Source: Brienomyrus brachyistius
Taxonomy: Eukaryota > Chordata > Actinopteri > Osteoglossiformes > Mormyridae
Direction: 5' to 3'
Length of the DNA: 64,000 nucleotides
Assembly (NCBI RefSeq): GCF_023856365.1
Contig: NC_064550.1
Location: 22,197,629 to 22,261,628 of the forward strand
Positions 1-11,049 of the stretch are shown in pieces; the first letter of the stretch is position 1; each line of letters starts with the position of its first letter. Below the pieces are notes generated by a model that was not told the DNA's origin, did no database searches, and worked only from the letters and a program-made list of their open reading frames with translations. Position numbers and translations under genes: made by a program.

Positions 1-680
1 CCATGTGCGTGTAGCGTTGGCGTGACCTTCCCATGTGACAGAGGTTTCCCTTGGTATCCACCCGCATTCCAAAGACGTGCAGTTAGACTGACTGGCGTCT
101 TGGGTACCACTGTGTGCATGTATTAATATAGCGCCTTTCACAACACACTTGCCGCTGGACACTTGATGAGAGTGCGCGGTAAACCATTATACCATAATTT
201 ATAAATAATGGTGCATGAAACAGGAAAAGGAGAATGAATGAGTGAGTGAACGCCAGAAGATGACGGACGAGAGTATGTTCCTGTGAATGGACTGGAATCG
301 CAACCAGGTTGTACCCCCCTGCCTGAGACAGGCCCAGCCACCCCCAACTCTGTCGCACATAAGCAGTTGGAAGATGGATGGATGTGCCGTTTTTCCCAGT
401 CATGAATCAATTGAAAGCCAGCTGCTATTGATGAGAATCGATCCTCAGATCGATCACAATAGTGGACGCAGTGTTGCGCTCAAACGGTCCAGCTCGCCGT
501 CTTGATGCTGGATGTCGGACAGCAGGAACAGTGACATCATGACATCTGCTGCGGCCGTGAGAAAAGCCAACTGGCGGGAGACTCTCGGCCTTTCCTGCGT
601 CGTGCTGTGTGCAAAGTGTCGCCCATCCGTCTGGTTTCTGGGGACGTTTTTCTGAAAAAATTAAGGGTCCTCTATGTTGC
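1..680. other. Non-coding stretch, little recognised
   Basis: No exon, RNA gene or intact repeat is visible. At 122-150 there is a short reverse-strand match to the 'GAAAGGCGCTATATTA' tail that also occurs at 36.76 kb, so this is probably a worn retroelement tail. The remaining sequence is of ordinary complexity with short open frames that match no family I know. Confidence 0.6.
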
Positions 681-682
681 TG

Positions 683-890
683 CAGTGGGGGGAATTGAAC
701 CTCTGTCCAAGTTCCTTAGTTATGACACTTGAAATTAAATTAAGTTTAATTTGCAATTTGTAGATGTATGAGCTCTCTTATGACATACACAGACATAAAG
801 GTGAGGGCCCTGGGATTCAAACTGACAACATTCTGATCATAGATATATAGTCCTAACTCACTGAGCCAAACAATGGCCACCCTCCAATTC
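683..890 (-). repeat. Degraded tRNA-derived SINE fragments
   Basis: Two blocks resemble the tRNA-like head of the SINE family found elsewhere in this window, read on the minus strand. At about 805-875 a 'GGGATTCAAACTGACAAC' B-box complement is followed by 'CTGATCATAG' and 'CTCACTGAGCC', the typical inverted order. A second B-box complement ('GAATTGAACC') lies near 692-702. The LINE-like tail is not clear, so these are truncated or heavily mutated. Confidence 0.55.
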
Positions 891-984
891 CTGCCCTAGT
901 TAAGGATGCATAGATATATAGCTGCAAGCTTGCGAACACATGTAAAATAGTTATCTTGTGAAGGTTAAATAGCGATTCCCTGTG

Positions 985-1250
985 AGTTCTTCACGCCGGG
1001 GGGGGAGTCAGGGAGTCAGTGAATGTGCTGAAGGTCCAGTAATGGGGGGTGGGACCATCGATGATTGTTACTGTGACAGTGTGTCGCTCCTGGAGGGGGA
1101 GGCTTCTGAGCGCAAGGTGTCGGTGGGGCTGAAGAGAGGAAGGAGCTGGGGAGGGGGTACAGGGGGGTGGGCAGCAGCGAGGCACGTGGATGATGGATGG
1201 GCAGGACGGACAAGGCCGCGGATAAGAGCACAAACAAAGTGAGTAATAAA
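985..1250. repeat. Purine-rich, G-tract-rich segment
   Basis: The plus strand is strongly purine-biased with many G runs (for example 999-1006, 1044-1050, 1149-1155, 1162-1167). It could form G-quadruplex or triplex structures. Open frames here on either strand are by-products of the bias. Confidence 0.5.
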
Positions 1251-1409
1251 TGAGGGCGACAGAGCGGCAGTGATGGGGCCGCGGCCCGCGCTGTGCACTG
1301 GAGGGACCCGCCGGCAATTTGTAACGGCGAAACGAGGGCGCTGTCACAGGAATGAAGAGACAACGGTGTGGGGGAGGGCAGGGGGCAGCCTGCTGTGCCC
1401 ACTCAGGGA

Positions 1410-1690
1410 GGGGGTTAATCAGGGCTATGCGGGGTGCTAATTTGCCCCATAATGAGGCCGATCGCAGTGGAAGAGGATCCCTTCCCGGTGCCCGCCTGCA
1501 AATCCACGCCGTTCGTGCGACTTTCAGGCCGCTAATCTGACGGGTCGCCTCATCTGAACGCCAACCCCGCCAAGCCTCAGCCAATCTACAGCCCTGTAGC
1601 CAAGCTAAAGAAATAAACGTTATTTTCAGATGTTTTCTCAAAGGTGATAGCAGAGGTCAGCTGTGTCATTTTAGCCTGGGCTGGTGAAAT
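1410..1690. promoter_or_regulatory. Candidate conserved non-coding element
   Basis: This is a repeat-free block of even complexity with homeodomain-like cores (GCTAATTTG at about 1437-1445, GCTAATCTG at 1531-1539) and no coding sense. It has the look of a vertebrate developmental enhancer. That is inference from texture only; conservation was not tested. Confidence 0.25.
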
Positions 1691-1799
1691 GAAACGGTCA
1701 AAGTTGATGAGACCCGGGTGACCCGGTCCGCTTTCGACCATGTACGGTCGAGGCAGTCGACCCCACGGCCTGGTCTCTCTCCTGCAGGCACAAACCGAG

Positions 1800-1960
1800 G
1801 GCAATAATGGTGATAATTTATTGCCGGCATTTTCACACACTCTGCCAGTAAACTTCTGCTTCTTTAAATTCCCAGAACAATTACCATCCCACGATCGGCT
1901 GGATCGCCGTTTATTTTTCACGGCTCGCTCCAGCCCTGCCCCTCCCTGCACCCTGATCTG
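1800..1960. promoter_or_regulatory. Candidate conserved non-coding element
   Basis: An AT-balanced, repeat-free stretch contains 'AATAATGGTGATAATTTATTG' type homeodomain and HMG cores and a CAATTACC site near 1879. It resembles an enhancer core, but there is no independent support. Confidence 0.2.
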
Positions 1961-2049
1961 TCCCTCTCAGTCTGTTTTACGGGTGACAGTTCTTTTGGGT
2001 CAGTCCGGGACACTCCTCCCGCCCAATATGACGTGGAAAACGCAACCAA

Positions 2050-2680
2050 TCTGAGATCCCCAAAATCCCCGATGCTCTTTTCCTTTGGGAATTCCCCCCG
2101 GAAAAGTTCCCCAGACGGGCTTGTCTGCAGGGAATTTCAGAGTGCACAGGCCCCTTCGGTTGCTGAAAACTTCCGCTTCCGGGTGTGTGTGCTTTTCGTC
2201 TGCAGAGAGCAGAAGGGCTTCAGCCTGGAAATTATCAGCAAGTGTCGCGTCTCAAAGTGCAGCGGACAGATTTCCCAAGTTGATGAGCCTGACTTTTAAA
2301 ACCGGCTCTTCCTGCAGTGTGACATTCACCCCCCCTTTTCTGGTCTGTTCTGTCCCTTGAGTCCTTAATGATCAAAACAGACAAATAGAGTAGAGTTAAA
2401 CAATTTTTGAACAAAAACAGAAGACAAAAATAAAATAAACATTATTTGGTGTGAATTCTCCATCCATTCTTACTATATAAAAAATGGGTGAAATTCCCAT
2501 AGTGGGTAGAGTGTGTAACAACAATCAATGCATAAATGGGATGGTTTTCTACAGCTAAAGGGCATTCGTCGGCTTGACATGGGATTTTGGTCAAATTGGC
2601 TGTATTTAATCTTAAACGGATGTGATGCTGTGAGCACCCAGCTGCATGCGCCCAAACCATCACATGGGCCTTCCTTGTTA
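2050..2680. other. Non-coding stretch, nothing recognised
   Basis: I see no gene, RNA or clear transposable element. The sequence shifts from GC-rich to AT-rich at about 2370. Confidence 0.55.
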
Positions 2681-2691
2681 TTTGTGTAATT

Positions 2692-2780
2692 CTATAAGGT
2701 TGTTGGTTCAAATCCCCTCTGTGATTTAACCAAATTAATGTGAGGTGAAACCTTTTGCAACCTGCTGTGTAACACCTCTC
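2692..2780 (+). repeat. Probable SINE fragment
   Basis: 'AAGGTTGTTGGTTCAAATCC' at about 2697-2716 matches the B-box region of the SINE copies at 5.3, 31.4 and 32.2 kb. What follows does not match the family body, so only a fragment is supported. Confidence 0.45.
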
Positions 2781-3289
2781 TCTTCCTCCCTGACCAAACT
2801 GACCTTGCCCCAGGCTTGACTCGAAGTGGATCGTTGATAGTCAGATGGGCAGGGCCTGAATTACTTATACAGGCTCCGCCCATCTTAGCAATCTGACCCC
2901 GTTTCCCCCTACCATGAGCAACCTGGAAGTCCTCTGCCTTATGTTGTGTGACGAGGATTATGAAGGTTTCCTGGATGGCTGGAAAAGGGATGGCGGGACC
3001 CCCACCTCCCTCAGCCTCCCCCTGGATGCGTGGTACGTCTTTCTCATGCTCCGCCTTTGAAAAATACTTTCACCGTGCTCTGAGAGAAAAGAAACATGAA
3101 AGGAATGCTTCTATAGGGACATTTCTTTATGGAGTCGGGGAGCGAGGGCAGCCAGGAAGGAGGAGGGGACAATAGACACAGAGTCGCTAAATCCAGAGGC
3201 GCCATTCTTCACCACGGGCCAGGAGGCTGTCCGCGTGAGCGCCACCCAGATGCCAGCCCCAGCATCACGCCACCGCTGCCCAAGCCGCT

Positions 3290-3570
3290 GCCCGCAGCAT
3301 CAAAGCGGGCCACAGCTGGGAAGAAAAATTGGGGCCCGCACCTGCGCAGCCGTAATTAATACCAGCTTTGTGGTCCAAAAATAAATCAGGATCTCAGGAA
3401 TACTTTTCCGTTCGGGGTCAAAATCTCCTTCCTCTGTTGGAATTAATCACGCCGCCAGCTTCCCGGGCCTTTGTGGCCGACCGGCACTTTGTTTCCACGT
3501 CCGCCGTCGGTCGTGAAACACCGACAGCGACAACAACAAAAAAAACAGCACACGTGATTTTGCATGTTTC
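3290..3570. promoter_or_regulatory. Candidate conserved non-coding element
   Basis: The block has a TAATTA homeodomain core at 3353-3358, a RUNX-type TGTGGT at 3369-3374 and a second homeodomain-type GAATTAATCACG near 3440-3451. It contains no repeats. Regulatory function is inferred from motif texture only. Confidence 0.3.
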
Positions 3571-3577
3571 ATAATTA

Positions 3578-3730
3578 GCCAACCCCCCCCCCCCACCCCA
3601 GCCAAATATGCAGTGATGAATGGATGGACCCTTTGTGTTCATTTGTCATGCTCTGCGGATTCGCCCGAGACAGAGGACATGTGATGTTTGGGGGGTGGGG
3701 GGTGGCGGGGGGGGGGTGGGGGCAGACACA
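3578..3730. repeat. C-tract and G-tract pair
   Basis: A C-rich run at about 3583-3600 is followed 90 bp later by a G-rich run (3689-3722). The two tracts are complementary and could pair as a long imperfect hairpin, but both are low complexity. Confidence 0.5.
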
Positions 3731-4054
3731 GATACCAGACTCAAGGTCAGTGAATGAAGAAGAACAGCCAAGGTCAAGGTCCAGCTCACGCACCGGCGCA
3801 TTGGTGCATCAAATCCCAGCTGGACGGCTGCTCAGTGCTCACTTCAGTCAAAGGTACAACAGCAATGTCCTCGTACTCCTAAAGCCCAAACCTAGAACAA
3901 AATGTCACTTTGTTAAACCGTAGAATATTTTTGACAGTCCTTCTGAAAATACCTGGGAAACCACAGTCAGGTGGAGCACTGTTTGGATGAAGAGTCTCTG
4001 GTGAAATGAAAACACATGGCTGACAATGACCACAACGGCTCTCCTCTAGTCCCC

Positions 4055-4235
4055 AGCCAATGGACCGCAACTGCTTGCACCTGCTACGTGTCAGTGGCTC
4101 ACAACTGCCGGCCTCTGGTTCTGGGCAATGCGGCGTGACCATGCGCATCTGTTCCCAGTCAACAGGCCATAGCCTCACCTCTGGTCTTGGTCAGTGGACC
4201 ACAACTGCTTGGCTCTGGTCCTGGTCATTTGTTTT
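4055..4235. repeat. Degenerate short tandem/dispersed repeat, about 34-bp unit
   Basis: The phrase 'CAGTGGACCACAACTGC' followed by 'CTCTGGTYCTGG' recurs with changes at about 4057, 4091 and 4191. The first two copies are 34 bp apart and the third is 100 bp on, close to a three-unit spacing. This is an old local duplication, not an active element. Confidence 0.5.
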
Positions 4236-4479
4236 TACGCACCTTATCCTGGCATGTGGAAGGTTGAGCAAATATGCCAACTCACTACTTAGCCTGCCTA
4301 TTTTAATCGTTTAAAATGACCACTTACGCACAATAGCAGAACTTCCCGACGACGTATAAAGCGGACGCTCCGTCTGGCAGGCGAGCGGTCGCTGTCCGTT
4401 TCTACCCCTCTTTACTCTCCTCCACTCTGACGGATGCGTCGCGATCGATCGCCTACCGTCGCCCATTTATTATTTATTT

Positions 4480-4910
4480 TCACCTTTTCTCGTTTCGGAG
4501 CCGCGGAACAAAGGAGCCGGCCGGCGGACGCTCTTACGCGGCTCCTGCTTGCTCGATTAGAGCCCCGCTCTTCTGAATGCGAGACAATTAGAAACTAATT
4601 TATTTTCGCATTACGACTCGGCCGGCCCCAGACCTATATTTATAGATCTATCCTTCTCAATTGTGTCATTTGCATAATGGGACACAATGAGTTTGAAAAT
4701 GTCGCCCCGTGGGGCAAAAATTAGATTGAAACCCGGAGACGGAGAGAGAAATTTATTTACTGCTGTTTTGGGAAAATTAATGGTGCATTTTTTGTTTTTA
4801 TAATGTTATTTAATGATGCAATTCGTCTAATAAAAAGAACATTTTTAACATTTATGTATTTTCTTTTACATATCAAGAGACCCAGTGGGCCAATGCAAAT
4901 ACGTCTGTCC
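4480..4910. promoter_or_regulatory. Strong candidate enhancer with octamer and SOX-like sites
   Basis: This is the most enhancer-like block in the window. It has a perfect octamer ATTTGCAT at 4668-4675 flanked by exact 8-bp inverted arms (ATTGTGTC 4660-4667, GACACAAT 4681-4688), whose cores are SOX-type ACAAT. A second octamer ATGCAAAT lies at 4893-4900. TAATTA-like homeodomain cores occur around 4590-4600 and 4780. No repeat or coding sense is seen. POU and SOX recognition of these cores is established; activity of this block is inferred. Confidence 0.4.
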
Positions 4911-5254
4911 CATGATCACAATGCTCGGGGCTGTCTGCATTGTAATGTAGATCTTTCCGGTTGTTTTTTTTTCTCCTTGACTAGTGATAGTGTAACTTTC
5001 AAATAGTTCCCTCCTGGTGAAAACGGGAGTATGTTTTTTTTTTCTGGTCCTGACACAAAAGGTCCTGCTTATGTTTGGTCAGGTTTTCTCATCTCATTTT
5101 TCTTGTTGGTAAGCGGAGATTAATGCCGGTAAGTCTGACTCACCTTACAAGGATTTACAAGGATTTATTAGTGATGCTAGTAATACAAGAAATTACACAA
5201 CACTGGCTTATTTGGAGTGTTCGGTTGTTCATTTACATTTACTTGTGTGACTCC

Positions 5255-5425
5255 ATGGATTAGGGATCTGAGGATGTGTCTGGAAGGTTGTTGGTTCAAG
5301 TCCCCTGGCCAGCTAAGTCAAACCAGCAGTGTTAGGCTCCAGGGATGCTAGCTGACCCTGCTCTCTGACCCCAAATTTTCCTCACTTATTTTTCGCTTTG
5401 GATAGAAGTGTCCGCCAAACAAATG
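5255..5425 (+). repeat. tRNA-derived SINE copy
   Basis: The tRNA-like part with B box 'GTTGGTTCAAGTCCCC' is near 5289-5304. The body follows, with 'CTGACCCTGCTCTCTGACC', and then an LINE2-like tail 'CGCTTTGGATAGAAGTGTCC'. This order matches the other plus-strand copies at 24.2, 31.4, 32.2, 34.3 and 47.1 kb. Confidence 0.75.
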
Positions 5426-5439
5426 GCAGCGTGTTTCAG

Positions 5440-7170
5440 TACATAACGTTGTCTCTCAGGGTGTGTAAAGACAGATGTTGATAGTCAAGGTTAGGGGTAG
5501 AAGTCAGCACTGTTTGTCATTCATTGCTTCCTGCGAATGTCGTCCCTGTATCTCTGGATGGAGCCTTTGTCTCCGTGGACAGTAGAAGAAGTGCTAGCAG
5601 ATCCCGTTTCTCTGCAGCCGCCGGCAGATGGGACAGGAAGCACAAAGACGGAGGAGGAGGAGTGAATTCGGTGTCGTATCACCCCGCTCGCTCAGCGCTA
5701 CGCTGACACCTCCTGGGCCCTGACGTACGTCCATCCCCCCCCCCCACCCCCCGCTCCCCAGCCCTGTGGCCTGCCCGCATGACTGTGTAATCCAGCCCTG
5801 GTGTAATTGCTCCCTGCTTTGCCCTACGTTGCCCCCCCCCACCCACCTCCCCCCACCCCGGCTGACCTTGGCTCCCCCACCGCGCTCAGGGTTCACGAAG
5901 CGGCCATGTGCCCGACTCACATGGGTCCAGCGACTTCTTCATTAATTAAAGAGACCTGCCAGGAAGTAAGCAAGCAACCAGGAGGTCGGGCGATTACGCG
6001 CTCTGCCCGGGTTACGTAACGGCGCTCAGATGCAAGACCCCCACCCCGATCATGCACATCACATCGAATAAAACAAAGGGACACATTTCGGTCTAAAGTA
6101 AGTCTCTGTCCTCTGGTGGAGGACCATTCATCACCTCTAAGATAGGCTGTGCTACACAATAAACCAGTTTTTATTCATCGCACAGCCTGAATTCCCCCCT
6201 CCACTCCAAAATAAGTACACATGAAGTCGACATACTACTCCTATAGCTCATTGCGAAAAGTACCCCTTTTTGGGTACCTGCCCCTTCCCCGGTCAAGGGG
6301 TGTTTCTCTATTTGCGTACTTCACCGTACTTGTCTTCTGCTGTACCTGTTTAACATCATCTTCCATTGATGAAAACCCGTTCCAATACTAAGGACATAAG
6401 AACACGAGGACGGTAAAAAAAAATCTCCGGATGTGGTTCCTGCCCCGCCCGAAATATCAAGGATACATTGTTGCATCCTCGCCCAACGAGAGGAATCCCA
6501 TGATTCATTGCACCCCAAGTTCGCCCTTGGAAGAAAATTCAGCGAGACCGCTCTTGCCAAGATCACACATACGATCTTTTGCGTTCTTGGTATTGAGAAA
6601 CAGCCGAGGTTTAACTGTACTGCATAACCTCGCAATCATATCTCAGTCTCTAACGTTAACTAAAATATAATTTTTGGTTAAGAATTATTTAATATAAGAA
6701 TTTTCCTAATGTAGCTGCCCTAACTTTCGGGGCAGTTAATTAAACCTACACTTGTAGGCTTGTGAGTGATATTTTACTAGTATTTTATTCGGAAGACTAC
6801 AGTCAGTAATTTTGAATTTCGTCACTTTGATTCCCTCTGTCCCTTTTATACGTTCTGCTCTCACTATTCCTGAGTCTTATTTTTCTGCCAGTTAATAATC
6901 TAAAACAAGCCTTTCATTATAGATTGCTTGTGTTGTTTTTATTCTTAATCCAGGGAGGATGAAAACCAGACGTGGCTTGTGGCGGCCCTGAGCAATCACT
7001 ACAGATGTCGGCTCTCTTCCTTTTGGGGTCAGTCCATCCTAAATCAGATTGGTTTGTAATTTCTACATGAAAGCTATATGTGAGTGAGGCGTGATGGTGG
7101 TTATGGCAGGAAGTACTAATCATTGTGCGCTAGGAACATTGTTAGTGTTGTGGGGTAATGAAATGTTTCG
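5440..7170. other. Non-coding stretch with C tracts
   Basis: C-rich runs lie at 5737-5755 and 5831-5856. The segment 5930-6030, with an ATTAATTAAA core and GTTACGTAAC palindrome-like sequence near 6010-6019, looks mildly enhancer-like. No exon, RNA gene or intact mobile element is seen in the rest. Confidence 0.45.
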
Positions 7171-7171
7171 A

Positions 7172-7260
7172 TTGTGGTGGACTGACCGTGACTCAGTGAC
7201 AGTTTTGGCTCTGTGGACTGTGCTGGGATGGCCGTGATTTGGTGACAGCGTCGGCTCTGT
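7172..7260 (+). repeat. Two-copy degenerate tandem duplication
   Basis: 'GACCGTGACTCAGTGACAG' with 'TTTGGCTCTGTG' at about 7183-7215 reappears as 'GGCCGTGATTTGGTGACAG' with 'GTCGGCTCTGTG' at 7230-7261. The period is about 47 bp. It leads directly into the 39-bp CpG-rich repeat that follows. Confidence 0.55.
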
Positions 7261-7277
7261 GTGATCGTGACGCGCCG

Positions 7278-7362
7278 CGCGCTGTTGGTCCGCGCGGAGC
7301 CCGTCGTGCAGTCACACGCGCTGTTAGTCCGCGCGGAGTCCGTCGCGCAGTCACGCGCGCTG
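7278..7362. repeat. CpG-dense 39-bp tandem repeat
   Basis: Unit 7278-7316 is repeated at 7317-7355 with only four differences, and a third copy begins at 7356. Each unit is full of CGCG, unusual for bulk teleost DNA, where CpG is depleted. The differences are mostly C/T or G/A changes, as expected from decay of methylated CpG. Confidence 0.75.
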
Positions 7363-7449
7363 GCGATCTAGCGGACGGTTCCGGCCCCTGACTCCAGCTG
7401 CTGCTCGCACGGTGCCCGGAGGTGCGGCCGCTGAAAGGCACTTTAGAAA

Positions 7450-8070
7450 TTAAAACGGTACCGTTTGCTGTAAATGTGGCTTAAATGATCCAGAAAACGC
7501 AAGATATATTGACCATTTAATGAAAGATGTGCCATAGTCCTAATTCTCCCATGAAGTTCAAGAAATGCAACTTCTATGGTTTCGTCCTTTTCATGCGGCT
7601 CACTTTCCACAAGGAACTAATAACTAGATTTTATTGTACTGCTTGAATCATAATGTAAAAAAAGTCAGCCGAAGTTCACGCTCAGTTTTCTCTAGTGAGC
7701 AGAACAAAACGACGCCCTCATTTCCACTCTCTCATCTGCAGGTCCTGCTAGGACAGGCGTCCGATCAGAGGCGAAAAAAATCACCCTTAGCTGTTAATGT
7801 CCTCTGTGGTTTCACGATAAATTATTTAAAAGGAATGATCTCTATTTTAAAGACCCGAACTCAATTGCCACCTGAACCACCCGTGTATACCGCCGTGAAA
7901 TCCTATAACCCCTCATGGAGTCCTGGTCAGAGGGACACTGCCGTGGGCCCCGGGGGACCGAGAGGAACCCGGAGATTGTCCCACCGCTTGTCCAGGAGTC
8001 ACAATGAGTCTCCAACACAGTCCCGGACCGTCGTATACGGCCATGGGAAACACGTCTTTCTGGGCATATT
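7450..8070. other. Non-coding stretch, uncertain
   Basis: A plus-strand open frame of 173 codons (7634-8155) covers most of this stretch, but its product has no domain, biased composition or family resemblance. A polypyrimidine-AG stretch at about 7722-7741 resembles a splice acceptor. I do not call a gene. Confidence 0.4.
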
Positions 8071-8079
8071 GCCGTCAAC

Positions 8080-8220
8080 CTATTCCTTCAGAGTTCACAA
8101 AGACGTATTATACAGTCAAAACATCGCCAGTTATTCATTATGCAAACTTAGATGAATTTGCGTACGATATATACGGTTTTATACACATGGTGCGTTGTTT
8201 CCTTTAAAAAACGTTGTAAT
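8080..8220. promoter_or_regulatory. Candidate conserved non-coding element
   Basis: This AT-rich, repeat-free block carries an octamer-like TTCATTATGCAAAC at 8134-8147, one base off ATGCAAAT, with homeodomain-like neighbours. Evidence is texture and motif only. Confidence 0.25.
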
Positions 8221-8229
8221 GAATAAGTT

Positions 8230-9360
8230 TTCGGGATATGCGTGTTTCGGAGCCGAGCTGAGATTGAAGGCGCAGACATGGTGCCGTCCCCGACTTTCCT
8301 GTCCTCCGGGCCCGCAGACACGCGGTGACACTGTGATGGATGACGGGCTGGCAAGGTGACGATAATAGCTGGCAACTAGAAGCGCGCTCCCACCTCTACG
8401 ACCGGCTGCGTGTGCGCGCCCGCGACTGCCTGTATTTATATATGTTTGTCTGCATATGTGTGTGAGCATATAAATTTCTGTGAATTCATGTATGCATTAA
8501 TATTTATACGGATGTCTATTTTTTATTGGATGTCCCCACATTGCCGTTGAATATTGCATAATATTAATAGCTGCGATGTTCGTGCACGATGCTAGTATTT
8601 ATCTCTGCTAAGCTTTATTGTTTTCATTAAATCCACATTTTAGCATTATGGACAGCTGCTTTGGGTAGTCAGTATAGATATATTTATTTATTTAAATTGC
8701 AATAGGTGTGAAATATGTAATTGTGTATGTTCTTTATCTGTCCAGTTTTATTTGCTTATATAGCTTTAATGTCTTTGTTACATAGAATGCTGAGTGGGGG
8801 TATATGAAGACCCGTTTTTCTGTCAGTTAATATACGTGAGAAGCGACTAGTATTTAGGTGCAGCTGGAGAGAAGGTAGCTCAGTAGCGTTTGTACAAGAG
8901 TAAAATACCATGTACCGCCCCCCACCCAGACACGAAAGCCTTCAGTCCATCTTGATGAAATGAGGTGTGCTTGGGGGGGACGGTCGCTTCATGGTGCCAA
9001 TGCGAGGGGTATGTGTGTGGGGGTTGGGGGGGGCGAGAAGCGATCTTGCACGTAGGAATAAACCTTGCACTAATTGAAGACCACAAAAGTGATGAGGATA
9101 GGGTACTGGACAGAGGTCAGCACGCGCCTTGCGATTAGGCAGAGGAAGCTGCGGCAGCCCACCCAGGTGTCTCGTTAGAAAAGGAGTCGGGTGCTTTTTT
9201 GGCTGAAGTGACGCCGTTTGCAGCCTCCACGTCAGCGCGAGAGTGTGTGAGAGACGCAAAGCGGCTTGCTCGACATCACACAATATTAATCATCCCGTGC
9301 ACCATCTGAAGTTGGAAATGTCTGAAGTGCAGGGACAAAAAAACCTACAGAGATGGAGTA
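8230..9360. other. Non-coding stretch, nothing recognised
   Basis: AT-rich from 8430 to 8830 and more GC-rich after 8870. No gene, RNA or recognised repeat is seen. Confidence 0.5.
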
Positions 9361-9365
9361 GAGAT

Positions 9366-9389
9366 GGGGGGGGGGGGGGGGGGGGGGGG
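9366..9389 (+). repeat. 24-nt uninterrupted poly-G tract
   Basis: 24 consecutive G residues. Such tracts are length-unstable and error-prone in sequencing, so the true length is uncertain. Confidence 0.9.
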
Positions 9390-9639
9390 TTAGAAAGCCA
9401 CAAATAACTACCATCAATCATGCTGCAGTCAACATTTTCACATGTTAGCCCTCGCCCGTTATTGGCAGCAGCCTGGGATCTCCGGAGTGCGTTTCCCTTC
9501 AGGTCTGAGTTTCTCGCTCTCCTTCAACAAACACAACAAACATCCACAACAACAACCGAAAAAAAAATCCGACTCGTCAGCAGGAACCTGACAGGTGTGT
9601 TACGTCCCAAAGTACCAAATTAGGTTGTGCAAGATTGCA

Positions 9640-11040
9640 GAAAGTATTTACCGCTTTTTGTTTTAATAATTGAAAAAGAAGCGTATATTTAATTTATTAA
9701 ATATTTAAATCACATCACACTCCCCATCAGTTTTGCAGTTTTTAACTTTAATGGGATACAGTGGCATTTTCGCCGTGTTTCATCCCCAGTCTTGGTAATG
9801 AAAACAGTTTCTTTCCGCAGTTCATTTTTTTCATTTTCTGCTTCCTTCTGTCGTAAAGTTTTACTAGATTAATATTTATTTTCCATTTAAATTTAGCGCA
9901 AAGATGTCAACTTAAAAACTTGTATTTTAGACCAGAGGTGTTGTTAAACGTATTATATATTTTTGCATTTCTTTCAGCGATAAACATTACGCTATTTGTG
10001 TTAGATTCGTGTAAAATGTTATCTCATATTTTAAATTTAGTACTTTTTCAATTTTCAAGCCTGCTATAATATGATGCTATATTCCTTACTCGTACATTTG
10101 AAGCTACAATTAGCAGGCGCCAGGGGGCGCCAGAACTCTGCGGAGCTTGATTTGACCGTCAGTTCCGATCCATCTCTTCGTCGTGCTTTGAATTTGGCTT
10201 TCAGCACTGAGTGCATCCTGATCACGGCTTTATTTGTATTACTTCCAGTAAGCCATTGTTAGGGAGTATTATCTTTCTCGTTAATGTCTATGTTCTTCCC
10301 CTCTGAAATATAGCACCAATGCATTTCCACGTGATGATTAATACATAGTTGCAAAATCCCTTAATCCTAAAAAAAAACCTCTTTTAGTTTTCTTTAAAGG
10401 GCTAAATTTAAAAAGAAAGTCATGAACGATTGATAATTTAGTTGATTTTTTATTAACTGTGATTGTTATTAGTTGATTCAACTTCATTATGTCATTTGAC
10501 ATATTTTTCACGATTAACTAAAAAACCCACCTAAATGTTCTTGTCTGTTATTTACAAAACAGTTTTTTTATGATTATTTATGGTGCATTCTTGTTATAGA
10601 GACCATGGAAAGTTGGAAAACACGGGAAAACAGTGTATATGAGTCACCTGAATGCCTTTGACTGCATAGGTGAACGCTGTTCCATTTCGAATCTCTTCCC
10701 TTTGCATCTTGTCCACCGTTCCATCAATAACTGATTAAAACTGAGCCACTCATCCAGACTGTCTTTAAACGATCACATTATTCAGCTCATATGTGTTTAC
10801 TCTGGATTTTTTGCTATTTATTGCCATGAAGTGGAAAAAAAGACCAGAGTGATGAGAAACGTAACATCTGCTTTTAAAAAAGTTACGTTTTTTTTGTGCA
10901 AAGAAAGCAGATGCTTTTGGGGAATCCGTTTAAATAAAACAAATCATTTGATTTAAACACAATATTAATTATTGCATGTGTATTTTATATAGACATTTAA
11001 TCGCTTTGTTTTTCTCTTTACATCTATGTAAAAGCAGTTG
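9640..11040. other. AT-rich non-coding region
   Basis: Long AT-rich sequence with many TTTAAAT and TTAAT runs and no coding frame of note. A GC-rich island holding a CTCF-like motif interrupts it at 10110-10140. Low-grade homeodomain motifs are frequent, as expected from the composition. Confidence 0.5.
10117..10130 (+). promoter_or_regulatory. CTCF-like motif, forward
   Basis: GCGCCAGGGGGCGC agrees with the CCACCAGGGGGCGC core at 12 of 14 positions and stands alone in AT-rich surroundings. It also lies in a near palindrome (GGCGCC, AGG, GGGCGCC). Binding is inferred. Confidence 0.5.
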
Positions 11041-11049
11041 CATGGTAAT

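Noticed and set aside
7634..8155. Plus-strand open frame of 173 residues
   Set aside because: No recognisable family, uneven composition, and the surrounding DNA looks non-coding. Kept as unannotated.
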